From Clostridium ihumii AP5 (GTDB lineage: Bacteria; Bacillota; Clostridia; Clostridiales; Clostridiaceae): a stretch of 64,000 nt of DNA. Below the pieces are notes generated by a model that ran no database searches, was not told the origin of the DNA, and saw only the letters and a program-made list of their open reading frames with translations. This document shows, in pieces, positions 36,308 through 45,775 of the stretch (the stretch's first letter is position 1; the number at the start of each line of letters is the position of its first letter). The stretch spans positions 1-64,000 of the forward strand of contig NZ_CCAT010000062.1 of NCBI RefSeq assembly GCF_000612845.1. The letters are read 5' to 3'. Made by a program: the position numbers and the translations under genes.

Positions 36308-37159
36308 ATGGAGAATATTCAAGATTTACTTATGTGTCCTGTATGTAAAGAAGAATTAATGAAAAATTTGGAATGTTCAAAATGTAAAAGTAAATTTTCT
36401 TATGAACATGGTGTATTTAATATTGTAGCTCCTAGTTTATCAGATAATCAAGAAATACTATGGAATATAACAGAAGATATGCTTGAAAAAGATATTGAAG
36501 ATATAAGAAAAAAAGATGCTTCTGCAATTAAAGACTATAATGCACATAAAAATAAAGAAACAATTGAGGCACAAAAAATTCACGGAGAATGTATGAATAG
36601 TTTAATAGAAGAGTTTTCAGGAACTGTTTGTGACCTTTCAACTGGAATGGGATCTATGCTTCAAAGATTACTTAATTCAAAAAATAAAAACTTCTCTATT
36701 GTTTGTACTGACATAGATAAATATGTATTAATGAAGACTAGAAAATTAAAACAAACAGATGACAAAAGAGTCTTTTATGTAGCAACTGATGGTAGGTATA
36801 TGTCAATAAAGGATGAGAGCTTTGATTATATCACTTCTTTAGCTGCACTTGGAAATATTCCAGAAAGCAATAAAGTTATAAGAGAATTATATAGAATTTT
36901 AAAGCCAAATGGCAAAATTGTAATTCAAAGTAGTTATATTGAAAAAGGAAGTAAAAGCTTTGAACTTGCTAAAAGTAAAAATATTGAACGTGGTTTAGTA
37001 GAAGAATATTTAATTAATGATTTAAAAAATGCAGGTTTTAAAAATATTATATCAAAAGTTGTATCAAAGGCTATATGGGCAGAAAATCCATACGATTTAA
37101 TTCCAGTAGCAGGTGATACACAATTTTACTCTATAATTGAAGCTCAACGTACAAAATAA
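36308..37159 (+). CDS. SAM methyltransferase with N-terminal zinc ribbon
   Basis: 283 residues. The N-terminus has a Cys4 ribbon, MCPVCKEELMKNLECSKCKS, like Trm112 or RlmA-type substrate-binding modules. A class I methyltransferase domain follows with VCDLSTGMGSML as motif I and DESFDYITSLAALGNIPES further on. The acidic SAM residue is kept as Asp in CTDIDKYV. The order ribbon then methyltransferase resembles RlmA (23S rRNA G745/G748), but motif I differs (STGMG). It is probably an RNA or small-molecule methyltransferase. ATG 36308 follows AAGGAGGAAAATTAA. Confidence 0.8.
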   Translation: MENIQDLLMCPVCKEELMKNLECSKCKSKFSYEHGVFNIVAPSLSDNQEILWNITEDMLEKDIEDIRKKDASAIKDYNAHKNKETIEAQKIHGECMNSLIEEFSGTVCDLSTGMGSMLQRLLNSKNKNFSIVCTDIDKYVLMKTRKLKQTDDKRVFYVATDGRYMSIKDESFDYITSLAALGNIPESNKVIRELYRILKPNGKIVIQSSYIEKGSKSFELAKSKNIERGLVEEYLINDLKNAGFKNIISKVVSKAIWAENPYDLIPVAGDTQFYSIIEAQRTK

Positions 37160-37221
37160 TTAAATCATTGAATTAACTAAACTTGAAATGATAAATATAA
37201 TTAAAATGGTGATGTGTTAAT

Positions 37222-37548
37222 ATGTTAATACTTTTCATATTTGAAGTGTTTACAATAATTTGTTATATCTCTAGAATGATAATAAGGAAACCAAGTGAAT
37301 ATCCAGATACTACAGTTGGGTATAGAGGTAAAAAAGCTAGAGAAAGCAAAGAACTGTGGCATTTTTCAAACAAACTTGCATAAAAAGTTATAAGGTACAT
37401 TTCAATTGTACTATTTATATTTAATATAGGGGCATATCTAATAACAAATTTAGAAAATGGTACTATTATATTTTTGATAAATATATGGAGTATACTAGGT
37501 GCTATTTGTTATATAGAATTTAAAATAAGCAGATTCAAAATAGAATAG
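37222..37548 (+). pseudogene. SdpI-family membrane protein gene with internal stop
   Basis: ATG 37222 begins MLILFIFEVFTIICYISRM and includes VGYRGKKARESKELWHFSNKLA, the conserved loop of SdpI-like immunity and signalling membrane proteins. An in-frame TAA at 37381 interrupts it. The same frame then continues with two more hydrophobic helices (KVIRYISIVLFIFNIGAYLI, IWSILGAICYIEF) to TAG 37548. A single nonsense change seems to have broken a complete gene of about 108 codons. Confidence 0.65.
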
Positions 37549-37701
37549 TAAAACTATTTGATTAAAATAAATTTCCAATAGTACTAAGAAACATAGAATT
37601 TTAGGAAAGAATGAAATTTGAAAGAAATAACAATTAACAGCATAAGAGATATAGAGCGAATAAAACTAAAAACTAATGATAACTTAATAAATATATAAGT
37701 A

Positions 37702-37745
37702 AACAAGAAGGAGTATCTAAGAAGGTCACTCCTTCTTGTTTTATC
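37702..37745 (+). terminator. Rho-independent terminator
   Basis: 13-bp stem AACAAGAAGGAGT (37702-37714) with ACTCCTTCTTGTT (37728-37740). Confidence 0.85.
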
Positions 37746-37818
37746 TTAAGAAATATTGTAATAAATATAGTTACAAATTTTTATCACTCCACATAATGTA
37801 ATAATGTTAAAAATCAGT

Positions 37819-39426
37819 TTAAAAAGTAATTATTCTATTAAATATATCATCTTCTTGAGTTTCGTGTGTAATTTTGAAAAAAATAAAATCATTATTATTT
37901 TTAATAATTTCTTTTTCTAATTGGGTAACTATGTTTTTGGTTTCAGCATCAAGGCCAGCTTCTAATTCATCTAAAATAATTACAGAAACTAAATTATACT
38001 TTAATAATAATTTAATCATTAATAACTTTTTACGTTGTCCACCTGATAAGGAACGTCCATTTTCACTTATAGAAAATATATTTTCATCAAATCTAACTAT
38101 ATTTTTTAATTCTTTCAATTGATATTTAGAAATACTTTGTTCTGATATTGCCTCCAAATAATTTTTTATATTATCATTTAATATAATTTCATCTTGGTCA
38201 ATATAAAGAATTTGATTTTTTATAGAATTTGTGTCTAAGGTCTTTGTTGAGATTCCATTTAAAAGTACATCTCCAACCTTAGGGTACAACAGGCCTTGTA
38301 GTAATTTTACAAAGGTAGATTTTCCACCGCCATTTTGTCCCGTAATCCTAATAATATCTCCTTTTTTAAATAATTCATTTTTATTATATAGGATTGCTCT
38401 TTCATTACCTTGATAGCGGAAAGTAACATCTTTAAATTCTATTGTTTCTATGGAATTTATTGTTTCATTTCCACCACATTTAGCTAAATTAAGTATTTCA
38501 TTTACATTTTTAAATGAAGGTATCATTTTAACTAATGAGTATATTGAAGACTCAATTTGTTGACTTATATCTAAAACCATATTAGAAACAAATAAATAAA
38601 AGACTAAATCTCCAACAGAGTCAGCCTGCATTGTCATAGATAAAAATGATGCGATACTAATAGAAACTACCTGATGGAATCCTGTAACAAGATTTTTTAG
38701 AAAAACAAGAGTATTATCTGCTTTAATAGATGTATTTATGAAATTCCATAAACTTTGTTTACTTTTATTAAGAAAATATTCATCTAAGTTATTTGTTTTT
38801 GCTAATTCAAGTGCATCTATATATTCATTTAAAGTCTTATTGTCTTCTTTCATTTTAATATTAACTTTCATAGAGGCATTAGAAATAGGTTTACGAGAAA
38901 ACATAGAAATTAGAAAACCAATAATTGAAGCTATTAATAAAATTAATGTTAATTTCAAATCTATGTATGCTGATATCACTAAAAAAACTATTATTAACAA
39001 CAAATTAACACATATCTGTATACTATGACAGGCAATTGAACTAAATATATTTAATGTATCCATATAAAGAATATTTTTTAATTTTTCTTTTCCTATTAAA
39101 ATCAATTTTTCATAATTTGCATTTGTTATAGAATAGTATAAATCACGTCTAATTCCTTCAAGAATTATACCACCCAATTTATCTAGAAACTTCATCCATG
39201 TAACATCAATAATATTATAAATAAGAATGAATAGTGCATATATAAAAACACAGAGCAATAGAAATGATACGGATTGAATTATTGATACTTGTGAAATAAA
39301 TTTTCGCATTAATAAAGGTAAAAAAACTTGAAATACAATAAGTAGAAAAACCAAAAGAATGCTTTTAAAAAGTAAAAATTTATTTTTAACAATAATATTT
39401 CTAAAAGATTTTCTTAAATTATTCAT
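37819..39426 (-). CDS. ABC transporter, fused permease and ATPase
   Basis: 535 residues: six membrane helices in the first 300, then a nucleotide-binding domain with Walker A TGQNGGGKST, signature LSGGQRKKLL, Walker B VIILDEL and H-loop KITHETQ. The GGG in Walker A and LDELEAGLDAE in the D-loop are slightly unusual. Half-transporters of this size export peptides, lipids or siderophores. ATG 39426 follows AAAGGAAAATACAAA. About 105 bp upstream is a Fur-like box (39531-39549), so iron control is possible. The gene stands alone on the minus strand, divergent from the AraC/ABC cluster. Confidence 0.88.
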   Translation of the reverse strand: MNNLRKSFRNIIVKNKFLLFKSILLVFLLIVFQVFLPLLMRKFISQVSIIQSVSFLLLCVFIYALFILIYNIIDVTWMKFLDKLGGIILEGIRRDLYYSITNANYEKLILIGKEKLKNILYMDTLNIFSSIACHSIQICVNLLLIIVFLVISAYIDLKLTLILLIASIIGFLISMFSRKPISNASMKVNIKMKEDNKTLNEYIDALELAKTNNLDEYFLNKSKQSLWNFINTSIKADNTLVFLKNLVTGFHQVVSISIASFLSMTMQADSVGDLVFYLFVSNMVLDISQQIESSIYSLVKMIPSFKNVNEILNLAKCGGNETINSIETIEFKDVTFRYQGNERAILYNKNELFKKGDIIRITGQNGGGKSTFVKLLQGLLYPKVGDVLLNGISTKTLDTNSIKNQILYIDQDEIILNDNIKNYLEAISEQSISKYQLKELKNIVRFDENIFSISENGRSLSGGQRKKLLMIKLLLKYNLVSVIILDELEAGLDAETKNIVTQLEKEIIKNNNDFIFFKITHETQEDDIFNRIITF

Positions 39427-39530
39427 TTTGTATTTTCCTTTCTATAAAGCAAGAGTCCTTGTATTATTCATATCACTTGTAGTTGACAAATGTATTACTA
39501 AATATTTTTTATTTATATAAATTATTTAAA

Positions 39531-39549
39531 GAAAATGATAATTCTTTTG
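39531..39549 (-). promoter_or_regulatory. Fur-like box
   Basis: GAAAATGATAATTCTTTTG matches the 19-bp GATAATGATAATCATTATC consensus at 14 positions. It lies upstream of the minus-strand ABC transporter, close to where its promoter should be. AT-richness raises the chance of random matches. Confidence 0.45.
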
Positions 39550-39848
39550 TTCATTTTAAATGGTAAAAATCAAGTCATATTGGTGCTGGAATTTATGAAT
39601 GTGATTTACAATTATTTTATAAAATTAGTTTGACTCAATTACATTTTCAATATGTTCATTCTTAAGATGCAATTCTAACCTTTGCCTTATGTTGAAATAT
39701 TTGTATATTTTTATTATACATAAAAAATAGCATACATGGTAAACTTTAATCAAAATTTATATAGTTTTTTTATATAAATTTTGATTATGGATTCATATGT
39801 GAAGAAAATCCTTTAAACAATATATTAAATTGCAGTCTTAATTAATAT

Positions 39849-39863
39849 TGATAATCAATATCG
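39849..39863 (+). promoter_or_regulatory. Fur-like box
   Basis: TGATAATCAATATCG matches the 7-1-7 Fur pattern TGATAATNATTATCA at all but two positions. It is also inside the perfect palindrome ATATTGAT-A-ATCAATAT. It lies 335 bp upstream of the AraC gene of a siderophore-transporter-like cluster. Confidence 0.5.
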
Positions 39864-39864
39864 G

Positions 39865-40063
39865 AAATAGTAAAATGATTTTAGTGTTATTAGCAAGAAG
39901 TAAAGAAGGGTTTGGTGGATAACGAGAAAATGGATAAATTAATTTTAAATAACCTAAGAAGTTATAATGAGTAGTATTATTGATGTTAAAAATCATATGT
40001 ACTTATCAGTAGGTATTATTAAAATGGTTACTGATAGTGAAAATAACTATATGGTATAAACAA
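39865..40063 (+). other. Intergenic region with short broken reading frames
   Basis: The 772-bp gap between the divergent ABC gene and araC holds two Fur-like boxes, a terminator and this stretch. Here only short frames exist, such as MDKLILNNLRSYNE from 39930 and another ending ENNYMV. They may be remnants of a gene, or a short transcript that ends at the 40064 terminator. I cannot name a parent gene. Confidence 0.35.
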
Positions 40064-40114
40064 ATCTTTGTCGTTGCTGTTATAAATTTTTAGCATAATG
40101 GACAAAGTTTTTTT
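40064..40114 (+). terminator. Terminator upstream of araC
   Basis: CTTTGTC (40066-40072) with GACAAAG (40101-40107), an inner TGCT/AGCA pairing, and a T run. It stands 85 bp before the araC start, so it ends a short upstream transcript or attenuates the operon. Confidence 0.65.
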
Positions 40115-40198
40115 CATAGCATTAATAGGTATTTATTATTTAAAAGAAAGGAGAGAATTGATGTAGTTAGTTTTAAATACATCAATGTAAGGATAAGT

Positions 40199-41110
40199 AT
40201 GAATAATAATGAATTTTTAAAAATTTGCAAGAGAAATGAAGGCGAAAAATATAGTTCAAGAAAGTATGAGATTTTTAAAGGTATAAAAGTATTTTATAAT
40301 GACATTCATACGGATAAAATTATACATAATTTTCATTGTGAATCCAATTCTAAGAGTTACGAGATTAACCATTGTAGAGAAGGAAAGTTTGAATGTGTTT
40401 TAAAGGATGGAACTATAACATATATGAATGCTGGAGATTTTTCAATTAATCCATTAGAAAATTGTCCTTCTCAATCTAACTTTCCAATAAGACATTATCA
40501 TGGAGTTACAGTTTATATAACTCCATCAGAACTTGGTGAGGAAGCAGAGTGTTTGCAAAAGGTCTTTAATATAAACTACAATAACATTTTAAATAAATTA
40601 TGTGAGGGTGATAGACTTTTTATAAAAAGAGCAACGCCTAAAATACAACATATTTTCTGTGAAATATATAATGTTGAAGAAAATATTGTTATACCTTATT
40701 TGAAAGTTAAAATACAAGAACTGTTCTTGTATTTAAGTACAATTGATCCTAAAAATGAAGTGATAGATAGAGAATATTTTACAAAATCTAATGTTAATAT
40801 AGTGAAAAAATTACATTCATTTATTATTGAAAATTCAGAAAAACATTATACATATGAGGAATTATCTTTCATGTTTTCTATAAATCAAACTACAATGAAA
40901 AGATGTTATAAGTCTACTTATGGAGAAACAATTTATACTACATTTATGAAAACTAGATTGGATAAATCATCAAAATTGTTAAAAACTTCATCATTTACGA
41001 TTACTGAAATAGCACTGCTTGTTGGGTATTCAAGTAATTCAAAATATTCTACAGCTTTTAAAAAAATGTATAATATTACACCAATGGAATATAGAAAAGT
41101 TCATGCCTGA
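40199..41110 (+). CDS. AraC-family regulator (YbtA-like context)
   Basis: 303 residues. The C-terminal 100 residues form two helix-turn-helix motifs: YTYEELSFMFSINQTTMKRCYKSTYG and FTITEIALLVGYSSNSKYSTAFKKMYNITPMEYRK. The N-terminal part is a cupin-like ligand domain (YMNAGDFSINPLENCPSQ). In Gram-positive and yersiniabactin systems, such regulators sense the ferric siderophore and turn on the transporter genes. Here the downstream genes are a paired ABC half-transporter set, which supports this. ATG 40199 follows AAGGATAAGT. Confidence 0.87.
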   Translation: MNNNEFLKICKRNEGEKYSSRKYEIFKGIKVFYNDIHTDKIIHNFHCESNSKSYEINHCREGKFECVLKDGTITYMNAGDFSINPLENCPSQSNFPIRHYHGVTVYITPSELGEEAECLQKVFNINYNNILNKLCEGDRLFIKRATPKIQHIFCEIYNVEENIVIPYLKVKIQELFLYLSTIDPKNEVIDREYFTKSNVNIVKKLHSFIIENSEKHYTYEELSFMFSINQTTMKRCYKSTYGETIYTTFMKTRLDKSSKLLKTSSFTITEIALLVGYSSNSKYSTAFKKMYNITPMEYRKVHA

Positions 41111-41219
41111 TTTGGTAATAATGGTCATATTGGGAAAGATAAAAAAGTTAGAGCATGCTAACATATTCTTGTAGAGCATATTAACTTAACAGATCGCAAT
41201 ATTAAATCAGGGGGAAAAA

Positions 41220-41618
41220 ATGAAAAATAAAAAATTAACCGTAAGTAATGTAAATACAGAGAATTTATTAAGAAAATATAAGCTTCCTAATATGAAAAAT
41301 CGTCATTCTTTAACATTATCAGGTGGACAAAAGCAAAGACTTACTATAGCTGCAGCAGAGGTTTTAAATAAGGAAGCATTTATATTTGATCAGCCTACTA
41401 GTGGCTTAGATGCTGACAGTATGCATTTGGTATCAGATAGACTTAAGGAACTTCAAAAGAGTGGGAAAATTGTTATTGTAATTACACAAGATTATGAATT
41501 TTTGATGGAAACATGCACAGAAACTTTAATGATAGATAAGAATAAAATAACTACCTTTGATACAAAAATTGATACAAAGTCTATACTTCAAGTGTTGAAG
41601 AATGAAGGTGAAGCATAA
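41220..41618 (+). CDS. Truncated EcfA/CbiO-like ATPase, probably inactive
   Basis: 132 residues that match only the C-terminal half of an energy-coupling-factor ATPase. The signature LSGGQKQRL is present. Walker A is absent because the N-terminal half is missing. Walker B reads FIFDQP, with Gln for the catalytic Glu, and the H-loop reads VITQDYEF with Gln for His. Such a protein should not hydrolyse ATP. It still has a good ribosome binding site (GGGGGAAAAA) and a one-base overlap with the next gene. It may be a decaying remnant of an ECF ATPase gene, or kept only for translational coupling. Confidence 0.75.
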   Translation: MKNKKLTVSNVNTENLLRKYKLPNMKNRHSLTLSGGQKQRLTIAAAEVLNKEAFIFDQPTSGLDADSMHLVSDRLKELQKSGKIVIVITQDYEFLMETCTETLMIDKNKITTFDTKIDTKSILQVLKNEGEA

Positions 41619-43360
41619 TGAATAGAAAAAATAGTTTATTGAAGTATGCAGAAGGTTACAAGTGGCTTACAATTGTTTCATGTGTGTTATCAGGTATAAG
41701 TTCTGCTTTATCAATTGTTCCATTTGTATGTATTTACAATATCATAAAATATTTCATATTGAATAATCAATCAGATCAAATTATTAGATATGGAAAAATA
41801 GCTGTATTAACATCCATAATAAGTGTTACATTGTATTTTATTGCATTGTCATTAGGTCACATTGCTGCATTTAGAGTAGCAAAAAATTTAAAAATGAAAG
41901 CTTGCAATCATATTATTGATATGCCACTTGGTTATTTTGAAATGAAATCAACAGGGGAGTTGAGAAAGACAATTGATGAAAACACTATGTTAACAGAGGA
42001 TTTCTTGGCACATAAATTGCCTGATTTTGCAGCAACTTTAATTATGCCCATAGTCATTGTTATTAGTTTTTTCTTTTATGATTGGAGGATGGGCATAGTT
42101 TGTTTCATTCCATTACTTATTGCTTTCTTTTGCATTCATAAAATGATGGGTGGAGAAAATAAGTTTACAATGGGAAAAATAATGACCATTCAGGAGCAAA
42201 TGAATAAAGAAGCTGTTGAGTATGTTAGAGGAATTCCAATTATAAAAGTTTTTCAGCAGACTGTATTTAGCTTTAAAAAGTTTCATGATACAATCCTAAA
42301 CTATAGAGATTTAGTAGCAGAGTATGCAAAAAATTGTAGATTACCTAAAACGGTTTTCATAATTGCTTTAAATAGTTTCTTTATTTTTTTAATTGTTATT
42401 GGTATTATAGTGTTTAATTTTTCTTCAGATAAAGTAGGAGTATTTTTAAACTTGATATTTTTCATATTAATTGCACCATTGATATCCACAACAATGATGA
42501 GATTAATGATGACTGGAGAGAATCTTATACAAGCTAAAGAAGCTTTGATAAGAATAGAATCTATTATTTATAATAACACAAAGAATAAGGTTGAAGGAGT
42601 AAGTTTTCCAGAGAAACATGATATTAAGTTTAAAAATGTGAGCTTTTCTTACCCAGGCCATGAAAGAAAAGTACTATACAATATAGACTTGAAGATTAAA
42701 GAAAAATCAAAAGTTGCATTTGTAGGGTTGTCTGGTTCGGGTAAAAGTACCATTATTTCATTAATAGGAAAATTTTTCGAGGTAAAAGATGGAGAAATAA
42801 CTATAGGTGATATAGATATTAAAAATATAAGAAATGAAGAGTTAATGAAAAATGTATCTTTTGTTTTTCAAGATAGTAAGTTATTTGAAATGAGCATATT
42901 AGACAATATACGTATAGGAAAAAAGGATGCATCAGAAATGGAAGTAAAAAAAGCACTTAAAATTGCTCAGTGTGAAAGTATTATAGAGAAATTGCCATTT
43001 GGTATTAAAAGTGTTTATGGAACTAAAGGAGTATATTTATCAGGAGGAGAAAGGCAGAGAATTGCTTTAGCAAGAGCGTTTATTAAAGACTCTCCTATAA
43101 TTATATTTGATGAAGCAACATCAGCAACAGATGCAGAAAATGAATATTATATTACGAAAGCCATTGAAGATATTTCAAAAAATAAAACTGTTATTTTAGT
43201 TGCGCACAGATTATCTACAATACAAGATGTAGATGAAATTATTGTTATGGATAAAGGAAAAATTGTTGAAAAGGGAAATCATAATACTCTAATAAAAGAT
43301 GGAAATCAGTATGCAAAAATGTGGAATCAATATGTAGGTTCAACAGATTGGAGGTTATAG
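41618..43360 (+). CDS. ABC half-transporter (YbtP/IrtA-like)
   Basis: 580 residues: six membrane helices, then a nucleotide-binding domain with Walker A VGLSGSGKST, signature YLSGGERQRIALARA, Walker B IIIFDEATSATD and H-loop LVAHRLST. ATG 41618 overlaps the preceding stop (TAATG), and the partner half-transporter starts 2 bp after this stop. A tandem pair of different half-transporters behind an AraC gene is the YbtP-YbtQ/IrtA-IrtB layout used to import ferric siderophores through exporter-fold proteins. Import versus export cannot be told from sequence. Confidence 0.87.
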   Translation: MNRKNSLLKYAEGYKWLTIVSCVLSGISSALSIVPFVCIYNIIKYFILNNQSDQIIRYGKIAVLTSIISVTLYFIALSLGHIAAFRVAKNLKMKACNHIIDMPLGYFEMKSTGELRKTIDENTMLTEDFLAHKLPDFAATLIMPIVIVISFFFYDWRMGIVCFIPLLIAFFCIHKMMGGENKFTMGKIMTIQEQMNKEAVEYVRGIPIIKVFQQTVFSFKKFHDTILNYRDLVAEYAKNCRLPKTVFIIALNSFFIFLIVIGIIVFNFSSDKVGVFLNLIFFILIAPLISTTMMRLMMTGENLIQAKEALIRIESIIYNNTKNKVEGVSFPEKHDIKFKNVSFSYPGHERKVLYNIDLKIKEKSKVAFVGLSGSGKSTIISLIGKFFEVKDGEITIGDIDIKNIRNEELMKNVSFVFQDSKLFEMSILDNIRIGKKDASEMEVKKALKIAQCESIIEKLPFGIKSVYGTKGVYLSGGERQRIALARAFIKDSPIIIFDEATSATDAENEYYITKAIEDISKNKTVILVAHRLSTIQDVDEIIVMDKGKIVEKGNHNTLIKDGNQYAKMWNQYVGSTDWRL

Positions 43361-43361
43361 T

Positions 43362-45080
43362 ATGTTCAACAAATTAAAAAACGGATATTATTTATCTAAT
43401 AATGAAGCAAAATTAATAAAAGAAGGAGTCTTATTTAATGCACTTTCTAACATTGCTAAAATGATTCCTGTTGGTATATGTACCTATTTACTATTTAATA
43501 TGTCGGCAATAATTTCAAATAAAAATACAAGTTATATACCAATTCAAAAATATATAGTATTTTCAATAATTGCTATACTTATAATGTTTATACTTTCATA
43601 TATAGAATATACAAAAACTTATATTGATATTTATAGAGAAAGTGCAAATAGAAGAATAGATATTGCAGAATTTTTGAGAAAACTCCCATTATCATTCTTT
43701 GCTAAAAGAGATATAGCAGATATAACTACTGCTATTATGACAGATACTTCAGGAATTGAACATGCTTTAGCTCATGTTATACCTCAAGCCTATGGTACTA
43801 TAATATCAACAATTGTTGTATGTATTGCACTAGCTATATTTAATGTCAAACTAGCACTAGCATTATTTTGGGTTATTCCTATTGCATTTTTAGTGGTACT
43901 TTTATCAAGAAAAATACAAAATGGACTTGGAAATCAGTTTAAAAAGGATAAGCTAGATTGTTCTAATGAAATTCAAGCCACATTGGAAATGATTAAAGAA
44001 ATCAAGTCATTTTCCTTGGAGGATGAATATAAAGAAAATTTGAAGAATCAACTTAACAATTTTGAAAACAGCCAAAAAAAGAGTGAGTTATTTTCAGCTA
44101 CGATTTTAGGTTCAGCACAAATGATACTAAAATTAGGTATAGCAACAGTTATAATAATAGGAAGTGATTTATTATTAAAAGGTGAAGTGAATTTATATAC
44201 TTATATTATATTTTTATTTTCAGCTGGCTTAGTATATGATCCTATATATGGTTTAATGAATTCATTAACTGAAGTTTTTTCTACAGATATCTTAACAAAG
44301 AGGATAAACGATATAAAAAGTGAAAAAATATTTGATGGAGTAACAAAGTTTAATAATAGTAAATTTGATATTACTTTTGATAAGGTTTCCTTTGGATATA
44401 GTGATTCTAAGGTTATTGATAATGTTAGTTTTACGGCTAAAGAAGGTGAAAAGACTGCATTAGTAGGACCATCAGGCTCAGGAAAATCAACCTTACTAAA
44501 ATTATCAGCTAGATTTTATGATGTATCAAGTGGAAACATATATTTAGGTAATCAGAAAATAGCAGATATGGATGCAGAAGTTTTACTTAAATATTATTCG
44601 GTAGTTTTTCAAGATGTATTACTTTTTGATAATACTATAATGGAAAATATAAGACTTGGAAATAAGAATTCCACAGATAAAGAAGTAATTGATGCTGCAA
44701 AACTTGCTAATTGCCATGATTTTATTATGGAATTACCTAATGGTTATGATACTTATATTGGTGAAAACGGAAAACTTTTATCTGGAGGAGAGAAACAAAG
44801 AATTTCTATAGCTAGAGCAATTATTAAAGATGCACCTATTGTGCTACTTGATGAAGTTACATCAGCATTAGATATTGAGAATGAAAATCTAGTTCAAGAA
44901 GCACTGAGTTATGTAACAAAAAACAAAACAGTTTTAGTTATTGCACATAAACTTGATACAATCAAACATTGTGACAAGATTGTTGTTTTACAAGATGGAA
45001 AGCTTGTAGATGAAGGTACTCATAGCCAATTGATGAGTAAAGATGGGTTATATAAGAAATTAGAAAACATGAAGATATAA
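43362..45080 (+). CDS. ABC half-transporter (YbtQ/IrtB-like)
   Basis: 572 residues, the partner of the protein at 41618. Six helices are followed by Walker A VGPSGSGKST, Q-loop VVFQDVLLFDN, signature LSGGEKQRISIARA, Walker B IVLLDEVTSALD and H-loop VIAHKLDT. It is likely to form a heterodimer with the upstream subunit. Neither NBD shows a degenerate catalytic Glu (DEA and DEV). A terminator follows 54 bp downstream. Siderophore assembly genes begin 15.5 kb further on the same strand and carry their own Fur-like box; a joint iron regulon is plausible. Confidence 0.87.
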   Translation: MFNKLKNGYYLSNNEAKLIKEGVLFNALSNIAKMIPVGICTYLLFNMSAIISNKNTSYIPIQKYIVFSIIAILIMFILSYIEYTKTYIDIYRESANRRIDIAEFLRKLPLSFFAKRDIADITTAIMTDTSGIEHALAHVIPQAYGTIISTIVVCIALAIFNVKLALALFWVIPIAFLVVLLSRKIQNGLGNQFKKDKLDCSNEIQATLEMIKEIKSFSLEDEYKENLKNQLNNFENSQKKSELFSATILGSAQMILKLGIATVIIIGSDLLLKGEVNLYTYIIFLFSAGLVYDPIYGLMNSLTEVFSTDILTKRINDIKSEKIFDGVTKFNNSKFDITFDKVSFGYSDSKVIDNVSFTAKEGEKTALVGPSGSGKSTLLKLSARFYDVSSGNIYLGNQKIADMDAEVLLKYYSVVFQDVLLFDNTIMENIRLGNKNSTDKEVIDAAKLANCHDFIMELPNGYDTYIGENGKLLSGGEKQRISIARAIIKDAPIVLLDEVTSALDIENENLVQEALSYVTKNKTVLVIAHKLDTIKHCDKIVVLQDGKLVDEGTHSQLMSKDGLYKKLENMKI

Positions 45081-45133
45081 ATTATTATTCATTTGATAGA
45101 ATAGAGAAAAATATAATATTAAAAATGAATGAT

Positions 45134-45173
45134 AAAAAGCCTTTGAAAAGTATTTATTTTTAGAGGCTTTTTT
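45134..45173 (+). terminator. Rho-independent terminator
   Basis: AAAAAGCCT (45134-45142) with AGGCTTTTTT (45164-45173), closing the araC-ABC operon. Confidence 0.82.
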
Positions 45174-45289
45174 GCATATTAAATAATAAAAGCAAGGAAG
45201 AAAAGTTTTTATATAGAAATATATAAGTAGTAATAATTAGTTTATATAATTGTTTAAAAAAGTAAAAAATAAGGCAAAGGAGGTACATT

Positions 45290-45664
45290 ATGAAAAGATC
45301 AATGATGCAAGTTTATGTAAAAGGTAGTGGAGAGGCTGTGAAACTGTATTTAAAAGTTTTTAATGCTACTTTAGGATTTAATGTAAAAAACTCTGATGAT
45401 ACGTTTTACCATTCAGAACTTGATATTTGTGGACATACCTTAGCCGTAGATGAGGCAAATGATGATAATGACAAAATTATTATAGGTAACACAATGCATC
45501 TCTGGTTACATTATGACCAAGAAAATAAGAATATGGTCAAACAGGCTTATGAGGTGCTTAAAGAGGAGAGTAAAATCCTATTTCCATTAGGGCCTTGTGA
45601 GTTTAGTCCATTGTGTACAGATTTTATTGACAAGTTTGGAGTTAGATGGTGTCTTTTTGTCTAG
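45290..45664 (+). CDS. VOC superfamily (PhnB/YjdN-like) protein
   Basis: 124 residues. It has the PhnB-like VOC pattern: VYVKGSGEAVKLYLKVFNATLGF at the start, HSELDICGHTLAVDEAN in the middle, and a C-terminal FGVRWCLFV motif, like the GVxWxL of the PhnB/3-demethylubiquinone-methyltransferase-like family. No metal-ligand set is complete. Function unknown, usually annotated only by fold. ATG 45290 follows AAGGAGGTACATT. Confidence 0.8.
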   Translation: MKRSMMQVYVKGSGEAVKLYLKVFNATLGFNVKNSDDTFYHSELDICGHTLAVDEANDDNDKIIIGNTMHLWLHYDQENKNMVKQAYEVLKEESKILFPLGPCEFSPLCTDFIDKFGVRWCLFV

Positions 45665-45775
45665 TAATTAGAAATTTAACTAATCTATAAGTATTTAATA
45701 TAATATTTTCTGAAATTTTAAAATATTATATATATAGTGCGAGCTTTATTTGATATATAATTAAGGGGGGATATT

